From the NCBI GenBank assembly GCA_026398575.1, contig JAPLSP010000384.1:1-9190 (forward strand): 9,190 nucleotides of DNA, written 5' to 3'. This document shows positions 1 through 7,583 of the stretch, piece after piece. Numbering within the stretch: position 1 is the stretch's first letter; every line of letters starts with the position of its first letter. The notes below the pieces were generated by a model, which saw only the letters and a program-made list of their open reading frames with translations, was not told the DNA's origin and made no database searches. Made by a program: the position numbers and the translations under genes. This DNA is from Candidatus Sumerlaeota bacterium. Its GTDB lineage: Bacteria; Sumerlaeota; Sumerlaeia; JADFCT01.

Positions 1-47
1 CTCATGCGAGCAATCCGCGCGAATCTATTGAATCGGAATCCGCATCC

Positions 48-2849
48 ATGATCAGTTTGAGAATCGCAATTATTTTCCTCGCCTCGGTAGCGATGTCTCC
101 CGGCGCCGAAGTGACGACCGCGTCTGCCTCCAAACCTGCCGCTGCGTCGCGCATCCCGCCCACGCTCAAAGAGGTCATCATCGTCACGAAGACGCATTTG
201 GATATCGGCTATACCGACCTGATCGAACGCGTGCTCACGCGATACCGAACGAGCATGGTGGACGTGGCGCTCAAGAATTGCGAAGAGGCGCGCGCCCTGC
301 CTCCCGAGCAGCGATTTGTCTGGACGCTCCCAGGCTGGGCGGGAACGCAGATTCTCTGGCCGGGGCAGACGCCCGAGCGCCGCGAGGGAATTCTGCGCGC
401 ATTCCGCGAAGGGCGCTTCGTGACGCACGCGCTCCCTTTCACCATGCATTCCGAATCGCTGGAGGTCGAAGAGATCACGCGCGGCCTGCGCTATGCCTCC
501 GATCTCGCGCGTATGTTAGGCCAGCCGCTGCCGCATGACGCCAAAATGACCGACGTGCCCTCGCACAGCTGGATTCTTCCCGTCATCTTGCGGCACTCCG
601 GCGTCACGTTTCTGCATATTGGCTGCAACGGGGCAAGCAGTTCCCCCGAGGTTCCTGATCTTTTCTGGTGGGAAGGGCCGGACGGCTCGCGCCTGCTGAC
701 GATGTACACCGCCAAGAGCTATGGCGCCGATCTGATTCCGCCAAAGGATTGGCCGCATCAAACCTGGCTGGCGCTCATGCACACGGGCGATAATCACGGG
801 CCATACAACTCGGCGGAGGTGAAAAAAATCCTCGACCGCGCCGCACGTGAATTGCCCGGCGTCAAGGTCCGCTTCGGGCGCCTGTCGGACTTCGGCGACG
901 CGATCCTGAAAGAAAATCCCAATCTGCCCGTTGTGCGCGGAGACATGCCGGATACATGGATTCATGGTCTGATGTCCATGCCGGACTCAACAGGATTGGC
1001 GCGGCAGACGCGGCCGCAACTGCTGGCGCTGGATGCGCTTGATACTCAGATGCGCATCTGGGGCCTACAAACCTCGCCGCTTAAAGATGCGCTGGCCAAA
1101 GCCTACGACGGCAGCTTGCTCTACGGCGAGCATACCTGGGGAAAGAACAGCGGATCGGTCGGGCATCGCTTCGGCGCGGAATGGAAACAGAAGCTCGCGC
1201 AAGGCTACTACAAGGAGTTCCTGAAATCGTTTGACGACCATCGCAACTGGATTCGCAGCGCGGCGGCGATCTCCGAGCCGGAACTGGACGCGCGAATGAA
1301 AGCGCTGGCGCGTGGCGTCAAAGTTTCGGGCGCGCGAGTGGTGGTATATAACCCGCTGCCCTGGCGGCGCGATGCTGTGGCGCGCGTGAAATGGCCCGCC
1401 GCTTCGAACGCGCCGGCGGCGCTCAAAGACGTCGAAAATGGTTCCGCGACGGCGACGGCGCGCGAGGGCGAAATGCTCGTTTTCCTCGCGCGCGATTTGC
1501 CGCCAATGGGGTATCGCTCCTATGTCGCGATGGATATTGGCGCTGCAAAAGACGCTTCGAAAACAGCCGGCGTGCTGATATGCGATGATGCCGCACAGAC
1601 TATCGAGAACGATTTCCTGAAAGTCACGCTTGACGCCAAACGCGGCGGCGCGCGCTCTGTTGTGGACAAGAAATCGGGCTGCGAACTCGTTGACCCGAAG
1701 TCCGCTTACGTCCTCGGCCAATACCTTTACGAACGCTTCGATGAGAGCAATGTGAAAGCATTTGTGGACGCATACGCGAAAATCAAAGTGGATTGGGCAT
1801 TCAATGACTTCGGCAAGAAGGGAATGCCGGACGTGGACACGTATCGGTATCAGGCTGCCTCGCCCAAAGATTTCGATCTGAAATTCGAAACGAACGAAGT
1901 TTTTATTGCGGCGGTCTTTACATCGAAAGCCGGCGCGGGTGTGCCGGACGCCACTGAAACGCGCATTGTGCTTTATCGCAATCAGCCTTTCCTCGATGTC
2001 GAGTGGCGCATGCCGTCCAAGACGCCGGACCCTCTTCCCGAGGGCGGATGGCTCTGCCTGCCGCTCAACATTCCGGCGCCGCAGTTCCGGCTTGGGCGAT
2101 TGGGCGGCATCATGGACCCGGCTAAAGACGTTGTGCGCGGCGCGAACCGGAATATTTTTTGTTTGAATTCCGGCATGACGGCGCTGGGAGAGGACGGGCG
2201 CGGCGTGGGGCTTTGCGCGCTCGATTCGCCGCTGGTCAGCATCGAGACGCCGGGGTTGTGGAAATATTCGAAGGACTTCATCCCGAAGCGCGCGGATGTA
2301 TTCGTCAATTTGTATAATAATATGTGGTCCACAAATTTTCCCCTCTGGATCGGCGGTGAGCTGAAGTCGCGCGTGCGAGTCTGGGCAGCCAGCTCCAAAG
2401 CCTCTTCTTCGTCGGACCGGTCGGACCAGTCAGACCCGTCCGACGCGTCCGACGGGCTTGCGCAATCCAAGGGGAGCGGCGCCGCCAATCTGGCTTCGCT
2501 TATCACTCCTTCCTGGGAGGCGCGCATGCCGTGTCTTGCGGCTGCGTTTGAAGGCGAGGCGGGCGCGCTGCCGCCTGCAAAGAGCGGTATCGGGCTTTCG
2601 CGCAAAGGCGCGCTCGTTACTGCATTCGGCGCCAATCCCGATGGCGAAGGAACACTGCTGCGCGTTTGGGAGCATGCCGGATTGGGCGGTCCATGCCGCA
2701 TTCAATTGCCAAAAGGCGTGAATGCTTCATCGGCTCAACCATGCGACTTGCGCGGTCAATCATCAGGCGAGCCGATTCCAATCCGGGATGGAGCGCTGGA
2801 CATTCCCCTCGGGCCTTTTGCTCCTTATAGCGTTGTGCTGAAACCATGA
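48..2849 (+). CDS. Secreted GH38-like glycoside hydrolase, DUF5054 type
   Basis: 933 aa, predicted exported enzyme acting on a glycan; substrate and product cannot be read from the sequence. A signal peptide is visible (residues 1-20: a short start, Arg5, a hydrophobic core, small residues and Ala20). The N-terminal domain carries THLDIGYTD at 49-57, which matches the HxD metal-binding motif of GH38 (His50, Asp52). MTDVPSHSWILP (from 167) matches the GH38 WxxDxFGxS..LP motif, making Asp169 the candidate nucleophile. GDNHGP at 247-252 resembles the GH38 GDGGGGP loop, and EHTWG at 361-365 gives a further His candidate (His362). From about 424 (VVYNPLPW) to the end it is beta-rich and ends like GH38 C-terminal domains (NPDG, LLRVWEHAG, a LRG strand, FAPYSVV). 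Ser-Asp repeats sit at 789-803. The frame is open to the window edge upstream of ATG 48 and there is no clear Shine-Dalgarno; the start was chosen because it opens the signal peptide. The fold is well supported; DUF5054 is my best family assignment. Confidence 0.85.
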   Translation: MISLRIAIIFLASVAMSPGAEVTTASASKPAAASRIPPTLKEVIIVTKTHLDIGYTDLIERVLTRYRTSMVDVALKNCEEARALPPEQRFVWTLPGWAGTQILWPGQTPERREGILRAFREGRFVTHALPFTMHSESLEVEEITRGLRYASDLARMLGQPLPHDAKMTDVPSHSWILPVILRHSGVTFLHIGCNGASSSPEVPDLFWWEGPDGSRLLTMYTAKSYGADLIPPKDWPHQTWLALMHTGDNHGPYNSAEVKKILDRAARELPGVKVRFGRLSDFGDAILKENPNLPVVRGDMPDTWIHGLMSMPDSTGLARQTRPQLLALDALDTQMRIWGLQTSPLKDALAKAYDGSLLYGEHTWGKNSGSVGHRFGAEWKQKLAQGYYKEFLKSFDDHRNWIRSAAAISEPELDARMKALARGVKVSGARVVVYNPLPWRRDAVARVKWPAASNAPAALKDVENGSATATAREGEMLVFLARDLPPMGYRSYVAMDIGAAKDASKTAGVLICDDAAQTIENDFLKVTLDAKRGGARSVVDKKSGCELVDPKSAYVLGQYLYERFDESNVKAFVDAYAKIKVDWAFNDFGKKGMPDVDTYRYQAASPKDFDLKFETNEVFIAAVFTSKAGAGVPDATETRIVLYRNQPFLDVEWRMPSKTPDPLPEGGWLCLPLNIPAPQFRLGRLGGIMDPAKDVVRGANRNIFCLNSGMTALGEDGRGVGLCALDSPLVSIETPGLWKYSKDFIPKRADVFVNLYNNMWSTNFPLWIGGELKSRVRVWAASSKASSSSDRSDQSDPSDASDGLAQSKGSGAANLASLITPSWEARMPCLAAAFEGEAGALPPAKSGIGLSRKGALVTAFGANPDGEGTLLRVWEHAGLGGPCRIQLPKGVNASSAQPCDLRGQSSGEPIPIRDGALDIPLGPFAPYSVVLKP
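2412..2456 (+). repeat. Five 9-bp tandem repeats encoding Ser-Asp-X, forming an inverted repeat
   Basis: Five consecutive 9-bp units (TCGGACCGG, TCGGACCAG, TCAGACCCG, TCCGACGCG, TCCGACGGG) lie in frame in the glycosidase gene and translate as S-D-R, S-D-Q, S-D-P, S-D-A, S-D-G at residues 789-803. At DNA level the two halves are inverted. GTCGGACCGGTCGGAC at 2411-2426 pairs with GTCCGACGCGTCCGAC at 2438-2453 with two central mismatches and an 11-base loop. The repeat sits in a Ser/Ala/Gly-rich linker (about 783-815) between two parts of the beta-rich C-terminal region, where an insertion should be tolerated. Confidence 0.9.
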
Positions 2850-2878
2850 GGAACAAAAATCTTCCACGTATGATCCAG

Positions 2879-2899
2879 CAAATGGCGAAGGCGCATTTG
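2879..2899 (+). terminator. Hairpin downstream of the glycosidase gene, possible terminator
   Basis: CAAATG (2879-2884) pairs with CATTTG (2894-2899), extended inward by CG/CG after one bulged G, with loop AAGG. It lies 30 bases after the TGA at 2847-2849, so it is in the right place to end the plus-strand transcript. No real T-run follows (GTTGCG), so if it terminates it is a weak or factor-assisted site; it could also just stabilise the 3' end. Confidence 0.3.
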
Positions 2900-2920
2900 G
2901 TTGCGATGTATACCGGGTGA

Positions 2921-2940
2921 AACAATAGGCCTGTCGGCCT
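2921..2940 (-). terminator. Candidate terminator of the moxR-DUF58-transglutaminase unit
   Basis: On the minus strand AGGCC, loop GACA, GGCCT (2940 down to 2927) is followed by ATTGTTT, a short T-rich tail. It begins 26 bases after the transglutaminase stop codon at 2967-2969. The stem has only five pairs, so the call is tentative. Confidence 0.4.
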
Positions 2941-2966
2941 GCTCCGAATTCTAAATTTGTGTTTTC

Positions 2967-5021
2967 TCAGATGCTCAAGACTCGCTCTATCACGATTTTC
3001 AGGTTCGCAATATCATCCGATGCTGCCAAACCTTGGAAGCGAACAGCAGCATAGTCGCGATACCATTGACTTGCGGCGATTAGAAGTTCCTTTGTTTGCG
3101 GTCGCTTTGCGGCGGCTTGGGCGATTCGCGCGGCGAACTGATGGATGGTTTCATCGGGCTCGCGGCGCAGATCATGTTTCGCAAGCCGGCGGTCCATCAT
3201 CGCCAATATGCGATGCAACGCGGCAAGCGAGGCGTTGGTCTGCATGCGCGGGCGGCGGCGCAGTTTTCGCAAGAGCCAGAATATCCCGGCGGCGAGAAGC
3301 GCGGCCGCGATTGCCAATCCCGGCGTCGTTGTCACCAGAAACAGGACGCACGCGACAAGGATTTCCGCGAGCAGTTTGAGAGCGGTCTGAATAGCGCCCG
3401 CCATGATTGCGGCCTTCATACGCTTAAAGGCGAATGTGATCGAGTCCAGCAAATTTGAAAACACTCCCGATTTTGGATGAGTCTTGTCGCTTGGAACGCC
3501 CTCGGAAGGCGTCGCTTCCACCGTTACCCAGCGGCCATTATCGAGCGCTTCGACCCAGGCATGCGCGTCGCGATTGCGCGCGATCCAATAGCCGCCCAGC
3601 GGGTTTGATTCTGCCGCGACAAATCCCGTGACATAGCGGCACGGCACCCCCGCCAGGCGCAGCAGGATCGCCGCCCCGGAGGCGAAGTATTCGCAATGCG
3701 CCGGCGGGCGCTGGAGCAGAAAATAGTTCAGCGAATCGGCGCCGGTGGGAATCGTGATTCCGAGTTTGTAGAGATAATTTTCATGGAAGTAATTTTCAAT
3801 GGCGGCGATTTTCAGACGGTCCGTGCCGCATCCGGCGACGATTTGCCGGGACAGTGTGGTGATCTTGGGATCGAGATTATCGGGGAGTGACAAATATTCC
3901 ATGAACGTCTTGTAAGTAAGATCGCACTCGGCGCTTGTATCTTTGGGCGCAAGAACATGATAGCGCCCTGCCTCGACGCCGCCTCCTGTTTGCAGCGCGC
4001 CATTGGAGTCGCTGAACAGGAATGGCGCTTCGATGCTCAGGAAGCGCGCGTTCAAAGGCGAGAGAATCACATTGCGCGTCTCCTGCTCATTCCACACTTC
4101 CATCGTACGCAATGCGCCGGCGCCGTTATGCGCTGGAAGAGCCGTCGCGAAAAGGTTTTCGTCTGCATTTATCTGAGGAACGCTTGCATCTCCCGGTGGC
4201 GTTGGATTGATTCGCCGATTGAAGGCATCCCCATGCCATGAGGCCTTTTGATAAGTGTAGTAGGCGCGTCCGCGCATATAGCCGGGCATATCCGCGCTCA
4301 CGACGCGCAGGGCGACCGTCCCGGCGCCGTCTTCTTTCCATTCAGCAATGCTGCCCAGGTTGGCAGTGAGCGGAAAGCCGGCCGACTTTTGAGAGCCATA
4401 GAAAAGCTCACCATACAAACGGATCACGCCCGTCTCGGCCGCAATGAGCCCGCGCGAAACGCCAAAGCCGATGGCCAGCGCCGCGAAAATCAAGGTGGTG
4501 AAAATCAGGCGATACGAAAGCGACATAGTTACAGCGGATTTTCGGGACGCCGCCAGAGTGACATAGGCCATCAAGGCGAAGCCAAAAACCGTTGCGCAGA
4601 GCATATACCAGTTCCGATCCACGTCGTATCCCGTTTTGTTTCCAACATAGATCATGCCCACGCAGCCAACCAGGGCGAGAAAAAGCGGCGGCTTGCCGTC
4701 TTTGGTCTTCAGGAAGAAATAGGCCGCCTGCGCAATCAAGCACCATTGCGCAAGGGCAACGCAGTATTTGTAGGGCAACGCGATGGCGATGGAGCCCATT
4801 ACGCCGAAGCTATAGGTTTGCGCGACAATCGCAAACACGACCGCCAGGGCAAAGCCCAGCCGTATCTGGTTCGCCGGTTTCACTTCGATGGCGATCTTGC
4901 CCGGCAATCCCAGAACGCCGATGATCAGGATGACAACGGGAAATACAATGAAGCCGGTCATGAGGCGCATGGTTTGCGCTTGCGTGGCGATCATCAGGAG
5001 AAGCGCAAGTCGTAAGCCCAT
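2967..5021 (-). CDS. Membrane transglutaminase-like protein (TgpA type) with DUF4129-like tail
   Basis: 684 aa. The N-terminal part has about six hydrophobic segments (roughly 22-38, 54-68, 75-103, 112-127, 139-157, 171-187), as in TgpA/DUF3488 proteins. A long non-membrane region follows (about 190-535) that should face the periplasm. It holds the transglutaminase-like core: Cys443 in AHCEYFAS, His487 in RDAHAWVE and, at the place of the third residue, Glu502 in VTVEATP, where many relatives have Asp. A hydrophobic segment pair at about 545-584, an Arg/Lys stretch at 585-592 and a soluble tail resembling DUF4129 (EPDETIHQFAARIAQ, about 621-635) complete it. The ATG at 5021 has GAGGG (complement of 5031-5035) nine bases upstream and lies 24 bases after the DUF58 stop, so it is likely co-transcribed. 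TgpA-like proteins are thought to act on cell-envelope proteins or peptidoglycan; the substrate here is unknown. Confidence 0.88.
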   Translation of the reverse strand: MGLRLALLLMIATQAQTMRLMTGFIVFPVVILIIGVLGLPGKIAIEVKPANQIRLGFALAVVFAIVAQTYSFGVMGSIAIALPYKYCVALAQWCLIAQAAYFFLKTKDGKPPLFLALVGCVGMIYVGNKTGYDVDRNWYMLCATVFGFALMAYVTLAASRKSAVTMSLSYRLIFTTLIFAALAIGFGVSRGLIAAETGVIRLYGELFYGSQKSAGFPLTANLGSIAEWKEDGAGTVALRVVSADMPGYMRGRAYYTYQKASWHGDAFNRRINPTPPGDASVPQINADENLFATALPAHNGAGALRTMEVWNEQETRNVILSPLNARFLSIEAPFLFSDSNGALQTGGGVEAGRYHVLAPKDTSAECDLTYKTFMEYLSLPDNLDPKITTLSRQIVAGCGTDRLKIAAIENYFHENYLYKLGITIPTGADSLNYFLLQRPPAHCEYFASGAAILLRLAGVPCRYVTGFVAAESNPLGGYWIARNRDAHAWVEALDNGRWVTVEATPSEGVPSDKTHPKSGVFSNLLDSITFAFKRMKAAIMAGAIQTALKLLAEILVACVLFLVTTTPGLAIAAALLAAGIFWLLRKLRRRPRMQTNASLAALHRILAMMDRRLAKHDLRREPDETIHQFAARIAQAAAKRPQTKELLIAASQWYRDYAAVRFQGLAASDDIANLKIVIERVLSI

Positions 5022-5045
5022 GGATGAATGCCCTCAGTCAAGCCG

Positions 5046-6386
5046 TCAAAGATTCTCGATGCCGCCGCTTTGGATTTCAGCGGGCGAATATACCGAGATC
5101 GCCCCGCCGGAAAAGTCCGAGACGTCCACCGCGGGGGCGCCGCCTTCACGGACCACAATGATCTTCAGCGAGCATCCGGCCTCGGCAATCGCGCGCGCGA
5201 ATTCCTGGCGGGTCTTGTCCCAATCGAGAAAAACGCAGATTGCCGTCGAAATATTGTTCAGTTCTTCGCTGAGAGCCGGCGCCAGCGACTCGAAAGGATT
5301 GTCTTTGCAGTCCTCAATGCAGGACAGGATCTCGAGAATGTTCTCGAAGTGGGCCGTGTGGCGGCCGGCGCGAAACACATAGAGCTCCGGCCCGGCGGCG
5401 AATATATCTATCAGATACTCGCCGCGCGACAGCGCATCGGCAACCGCCGCCGACAGGCTGATCGCCGCCTCGAGTTCCGGATAGCCTTCGGGCGGCGCAT
5501 CGCCGCGGCGCGAAAAACCAAAAGTGCGCAGGCGCTCGCTGAGAGGATGCTTTGCTGCGGAACGCCGCGATGCGGCGGGAACAAACGTATCCAGAATCAG
5601 CGCGATGCGGCAGTAATACTCTTCCTGATATTCGCGCACGACGGGCTTGCCGATTCGCCCCCACGAGCGATGATCTATGCGGCGCAGGGGATCGCCTGCG
5701 CGATATTCGCGGGCGCCGATGTATTCGGGTGATTCGCCGATGTTCGAGGTGAGAGAGATGCCGCCTGGTTGATAGCGGCGTCCGAGAGGAACGTTGATTT
5801 CGCCGATGGGATGAAAGGAGGGAAGAACAAGCAGCGATGATTCTTTTGCGTCCGTCTTGGCCGTTGTGCGGAACAGTTGGAACGGAAACATGGTGAACGC
5901 GCACAATCGCGGCAGGTCATAATGTCCGCGTTTGAGCGCTTTCAGTTTGACGGAAAGCGTGGCGGACTGTCCGGGGGGGATTTCCTGAATCGTCTCGCCG
6001 GGTCCCACCTCCCGCAGCGACGGCGGCAGGCGAAAGAAGCCGGCCGCCATGTCGCGCGCGCTGCGCCATGATACGTTGGTGAAAGTGAATTCGCCCGTGA
6101 CGGTTTGACCCGCGCTGGCTTTTTCCGGCAGAGCCCCCGAGACGGCGCCCTTCGCGCGCAGCAGCAGTCCCATGATCCATGCAATCAGGAGGACGCCGAA
6201 GAGAGCGCCGAACAGCTGGAAGATTGGAATCTGCAGCGAACCGGCGCCCATGCCGGCGCTGATGACAAAGCCCGCGCCCACGAATTTGCCCGCCGCCGTG
6301 GTCCGGTAGCGCGACCAATAGGTGATGGGCTTGAGGAGCGGGCGAAAAGGAGCGATGGCTTGATATTTCGAAATCCGCCGTTTCAT
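5046..6386 (-). CDS. DUF58 domain protein (vWA-like partner of MoxR)
   Basis: 446 aa. Two hydrophobic segments lie near the N-terminus (about 34-48 and 53-76), so the protein is probably membrane-anchored with the rest in the cytoplasm. The DUF58 signature is clear: YIGAREYRAGDPLRRIDHRSWGR at 222-244, followed by PVVREYQEE at 248-256. The von Willebrand-like part begins at IALILDTFVP (261-270). Asp266 fits the first metal-site Asp, but the usual DxSxS is not kept, and a basic stretch of about 35 residues (271-304) separates it from the helix that normally follows at once. The start is placed at ATG 6386, whose first bases overlap the MoxR stop as ATGA; this suggests translational coupling. 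A longer reading from 6491 would run 106 bases into moxR and is unlikely. DUF58 proteins pair with MoxR ATPases; the exact task is not known. Confidence 0.9.
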   Translation of the reverse strand: MKRRISKYQAIAPFRPLLKPITYWSRYRTTAAGKFVGAGFVISAGMGAGSLQIPIFQLFGALFGVLLIAWIMGLLLRAKGAVSGALPEKASAGQTVTGEFTFTNVSWRSARDMAAGFFRLPPSLREVGPGETIQEIPPGQSATLSVKLKALKRGHYDLPRLCAFTMFPFQLFRTTAKTDAKESSLLVLPSFHPIGEINVPLGRRYQPGGISLTSNIGESPEYIGAREYRAGDPLRRIDHRSWGRIGKPVVREYQEEYYCRIALILDTFVPAASRRSAAKHPLSERLRTFGFSRRGDAPPEGYPELEAAISLSAAVADALSRGEYLIDIFAAGPELYVFRAGRHTAHFENILEILSCIEDCKDNPFESLAPALSEELNNISTAICVFLDWDKTRQEFARAIAEAGCSLKIIVVREGGAPAVDVSDFSGGAISVYSPAEIQSGGIENL

Positions 6387-7333
6387 ACGGGCACGCGAAC
6401 CTGCTTCAGGATGTCCCGGACGATATCCATTTTCGTGGCGCCGCCATACTTCGATTTGGAGGTCAGGGTCAGCCGGTGGGACAGCACCCACGGCGCCAGG
6501 CGCTTTGCGTCATCCGGCAGGACGTAATCCCTCCCCTGCAAAAAAGCGGCGGACTGGCTGGCGCGAAACAGCATCAGCGATCCGCGCGGGCTTGCGCCCA
6601 GTTTGAGTCCGGGTTCATGGCGCGTTTTCTCCATCAGCGCTACGATGTATCGCGCGATGCTTTCTTCCACCTTCACGCGCCGTACCTGCTCCTGGATATC
6701 GCGCGCCGTTTCCGCCGTCATGACGGCCTCGATCTCCTCTAACGGATGTTTTTCAGCCTGGGCGTAGAGGATGCCGACTTCCGTCTCAGGCTCGGGATAG
6801 CCAAGGTTCATCTGCAGAAGGAAGCGGTCCAGTTGCGCCTCGGGCAGGGGATAGGTCCCATGAAACTCCACGGGATTTTGCGTCGCGATCACGAGGAAGG
6901 GAGACAGCAGGACGTGGCGCAGGCCTTCGATGGTGGCTTGATGCTCGCTCATGGCTTCGAGCAGCGCCGACTGGGTGCGCGGCGAGGCGCGGTTGATTTC
7001 GTCCGCCAGAAGGATGTTGCAGAAGATCGGGCCTTTGCGGAAATCGAAACTGCCCGTCACGGGGCTGTAGATCGAACCGCCGAGGATATCCGCCGGCAGA
7101 AGATCCGGCGTGAATTGCACGCGGTTGAAGGGGAGCGCGACGGATTTGGCCAGCGCTTTTGCGAGCGTTGTCTTGCCGACGCCGGGAACGTCTTCCATCA
7201 ACACCGATCCATCCGCGAAGAACGCCGTGAGGAGCAGATCAATGCTTTCCGGCTTGCCTTGGATTACCTTTTCGAGGTTGCGCCTCAAGTCATCCAACTG
7301 CTTGCGAATCTCTTCGGTGGAGGAGTTGCTCAT
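6383..7333 (-). CDS. MoxR-family AAA+ ATPase
   Basis: 316 aa, the usual length for MoxR. All the ATPase motifs are visible: Walker A DVPGVGKTT at 48-56, Walker B ILLADEIN at 107-114, sensor 1 VIATQNP at 148-154, the LPEAQLDRF motif with the arginine finger at 163-171, and GASPRG near the C-terminal lid. MoxR ATPases act as cytoplasmic chaperones, typically remodelling or activating a von Willebrand-type partner, here most likely the DUF58 protein encoded next. The start at 7333 is preferred because AGAGG (complement of 7341-7345) stands seven bases upstream and family members begin about here; an upstream in-frame ATG at 7381 would add 16 poorly conserved residues. First gene of the three-gene unit, its TGA overlapping the next start codon. 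The moxR symbol is used broadly for this family, so none is assigned. Confidence 0.93.
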   Translation of the reverse strand: MSNSSTEEIRKQLDDLRRNLEKVIQGKPESIDLLLTAFFADGSVLMEDVPGVGKTTLAKALAKSVALPFNRVQFTPDLLPADILGGSIYSPVTGSFDFRKGPIFCNILLADEINRASPRTQSALLEAMSEHQATIEGLRHVLLSPFLVIATQNPVEFHGTYPLPEAQLDRFLLQMNLGYPEPETEVGILYAQAEKHPLEEIEAVMTAETARDIQEQVRRVKVEESIARYIVALMEKTRHEPGLKLGASPRGSLMLFRASQSAAFLQGRDYVLPDDAKRLAPWVLSHRLTLTSKSKYGGATKMDIVRDILKQVRVPV

Positions 7334-7390
7334 CGTGTGGCCTCTGGGAGTGAGTGGCGACTTTTGCGTACAATTCAGCAATATGGGTGG

Positions 7391-7419
7391 TTATTAGCGG
7401 GAATATGGCGCAGGGGCAA
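7391..7419 (-). promoter_or_regulatory. Possible sigma-70 promoter for the moxR unit
   Basis: On the minus strand TTGCCC (7419-7414), a 17-base spacer and TAATAA (7396-7391) lie about 60 bases before the MoxR start. Match to the consensus is moderate at -35 and poor at -10, so this is the best of several weak candidates. A -24/-12 sigma-54 site was looked for here (GG-N10-GC) and not found. Confidence 0.22.
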
Positions 7420-7431
7420 GTCGAAAGCGCG

Positions 7432-7449
7432 GCGCCTGAAGGTGGCGCT
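7432..7449. repeat. Short palindrome GCGCC-TGAAGGT-GGCGC
   Basis: GCGCC (7432-7436) and GGCGC (7444-7448) form a five-pair stem around TGAAGGT, followed by TAAT. It resembles the palindrome at 7546-7561 (GCGCC, then TGAAG, then a TGG), so the two may be diverged copies of one element. It falls just upstream of the proposed moxR promoter. Function unknown. Confidence 0.45.
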
Positions 7450-7491
7450 AATAGTTTGGACATTTTTCTCCCAAAGGGGAATCACAATAAT

Positions 7492-7537
7492 AGCCGTGGG
7501 TGATGCGAAGCGATAGCGGAGCGAACCCATAGCTCCG
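7492..7537. repeat. Imperfect inverted repeat CCGTGGGT / ACCCATAG, intergenic
   Basis: AGCCGTGGGT (7492-7501) pairs with ACCCATAGCT (7525-7534) apart from one mismatch and one G-T pair. The 23-base loop is rich in GCGA. A competing perfect stem CGGAGC (7517-7522) / GCTCCG (7532-7537) uses part of the same bases. Repeats of the CCGTGGGT...ACCCACGG kind are, from memory, frequent between genes in planctomycete-like genomes; that link is recognition, not a search. It could contribute to ending the response-regulator transcript, though no T-run follows. Confidence 0.5.
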
Positions 7538-7545
7538 ATACACAG

Positions 7546-7583
7546 CGCCAACTGAAGTTGGAACTACGAACGGAACTACAAAC
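7546..7583. repeat. Palindrome plus 12-bp tandem repeat at the 3' end of the response regulator gene
   Basis: CCAACT-GA-AGTTGG (7548-7561) is a perfect inverted repeat. It runs directly into two tandem 12-base units, GGAACTACGAAC (7560-7571) and GGAACTACAAAC (7572-7583), which differ at one base. The last unit ends two bases before the response regulator stop codon (7586-7588). The hairpin may mark or help form the 3' end of that transcript, but no T-run is present on either strand. Confidence 0.55.

Noticed and set aside
2412..2456. The tandem repeat as a small CRISPR array
   Set aside because: The units are 9 bases and contiguous without spacers, in frame within a gene, and there are no cas genes.
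4248..5732. Plus-strand open frames (4248-5015 and 5028-5732) opposite the transglutaminase and DUF58 genes
   Set aside because: The translations are Arg/Gln/Gly-rich and lack hydrophobic or domain structure, as expected of shadows of GC-rich genes.
6387..6491. N-terminal extension of the DUF58 protein to ATG 6491
   Set aside because: It would overlap moxR by about 109 bases and adds a sequence with no membrane or DUF58 character; the ATGA start at 6386 is much more natural.
7334..7381. N-terminal extension of MoxR to ATG 7381
   Set aside because: A good AGAGG ribosome binding site stands before ATG 7333, and the 16 extra residues do not look like MoxR.
6746..7516. 256-aa plus-strand open frame opposite moxR
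   Set aside because: Antisense to a well-conserved MoxR ATPase, no recognisable fold in the translation, and no ribosome binding site of note.
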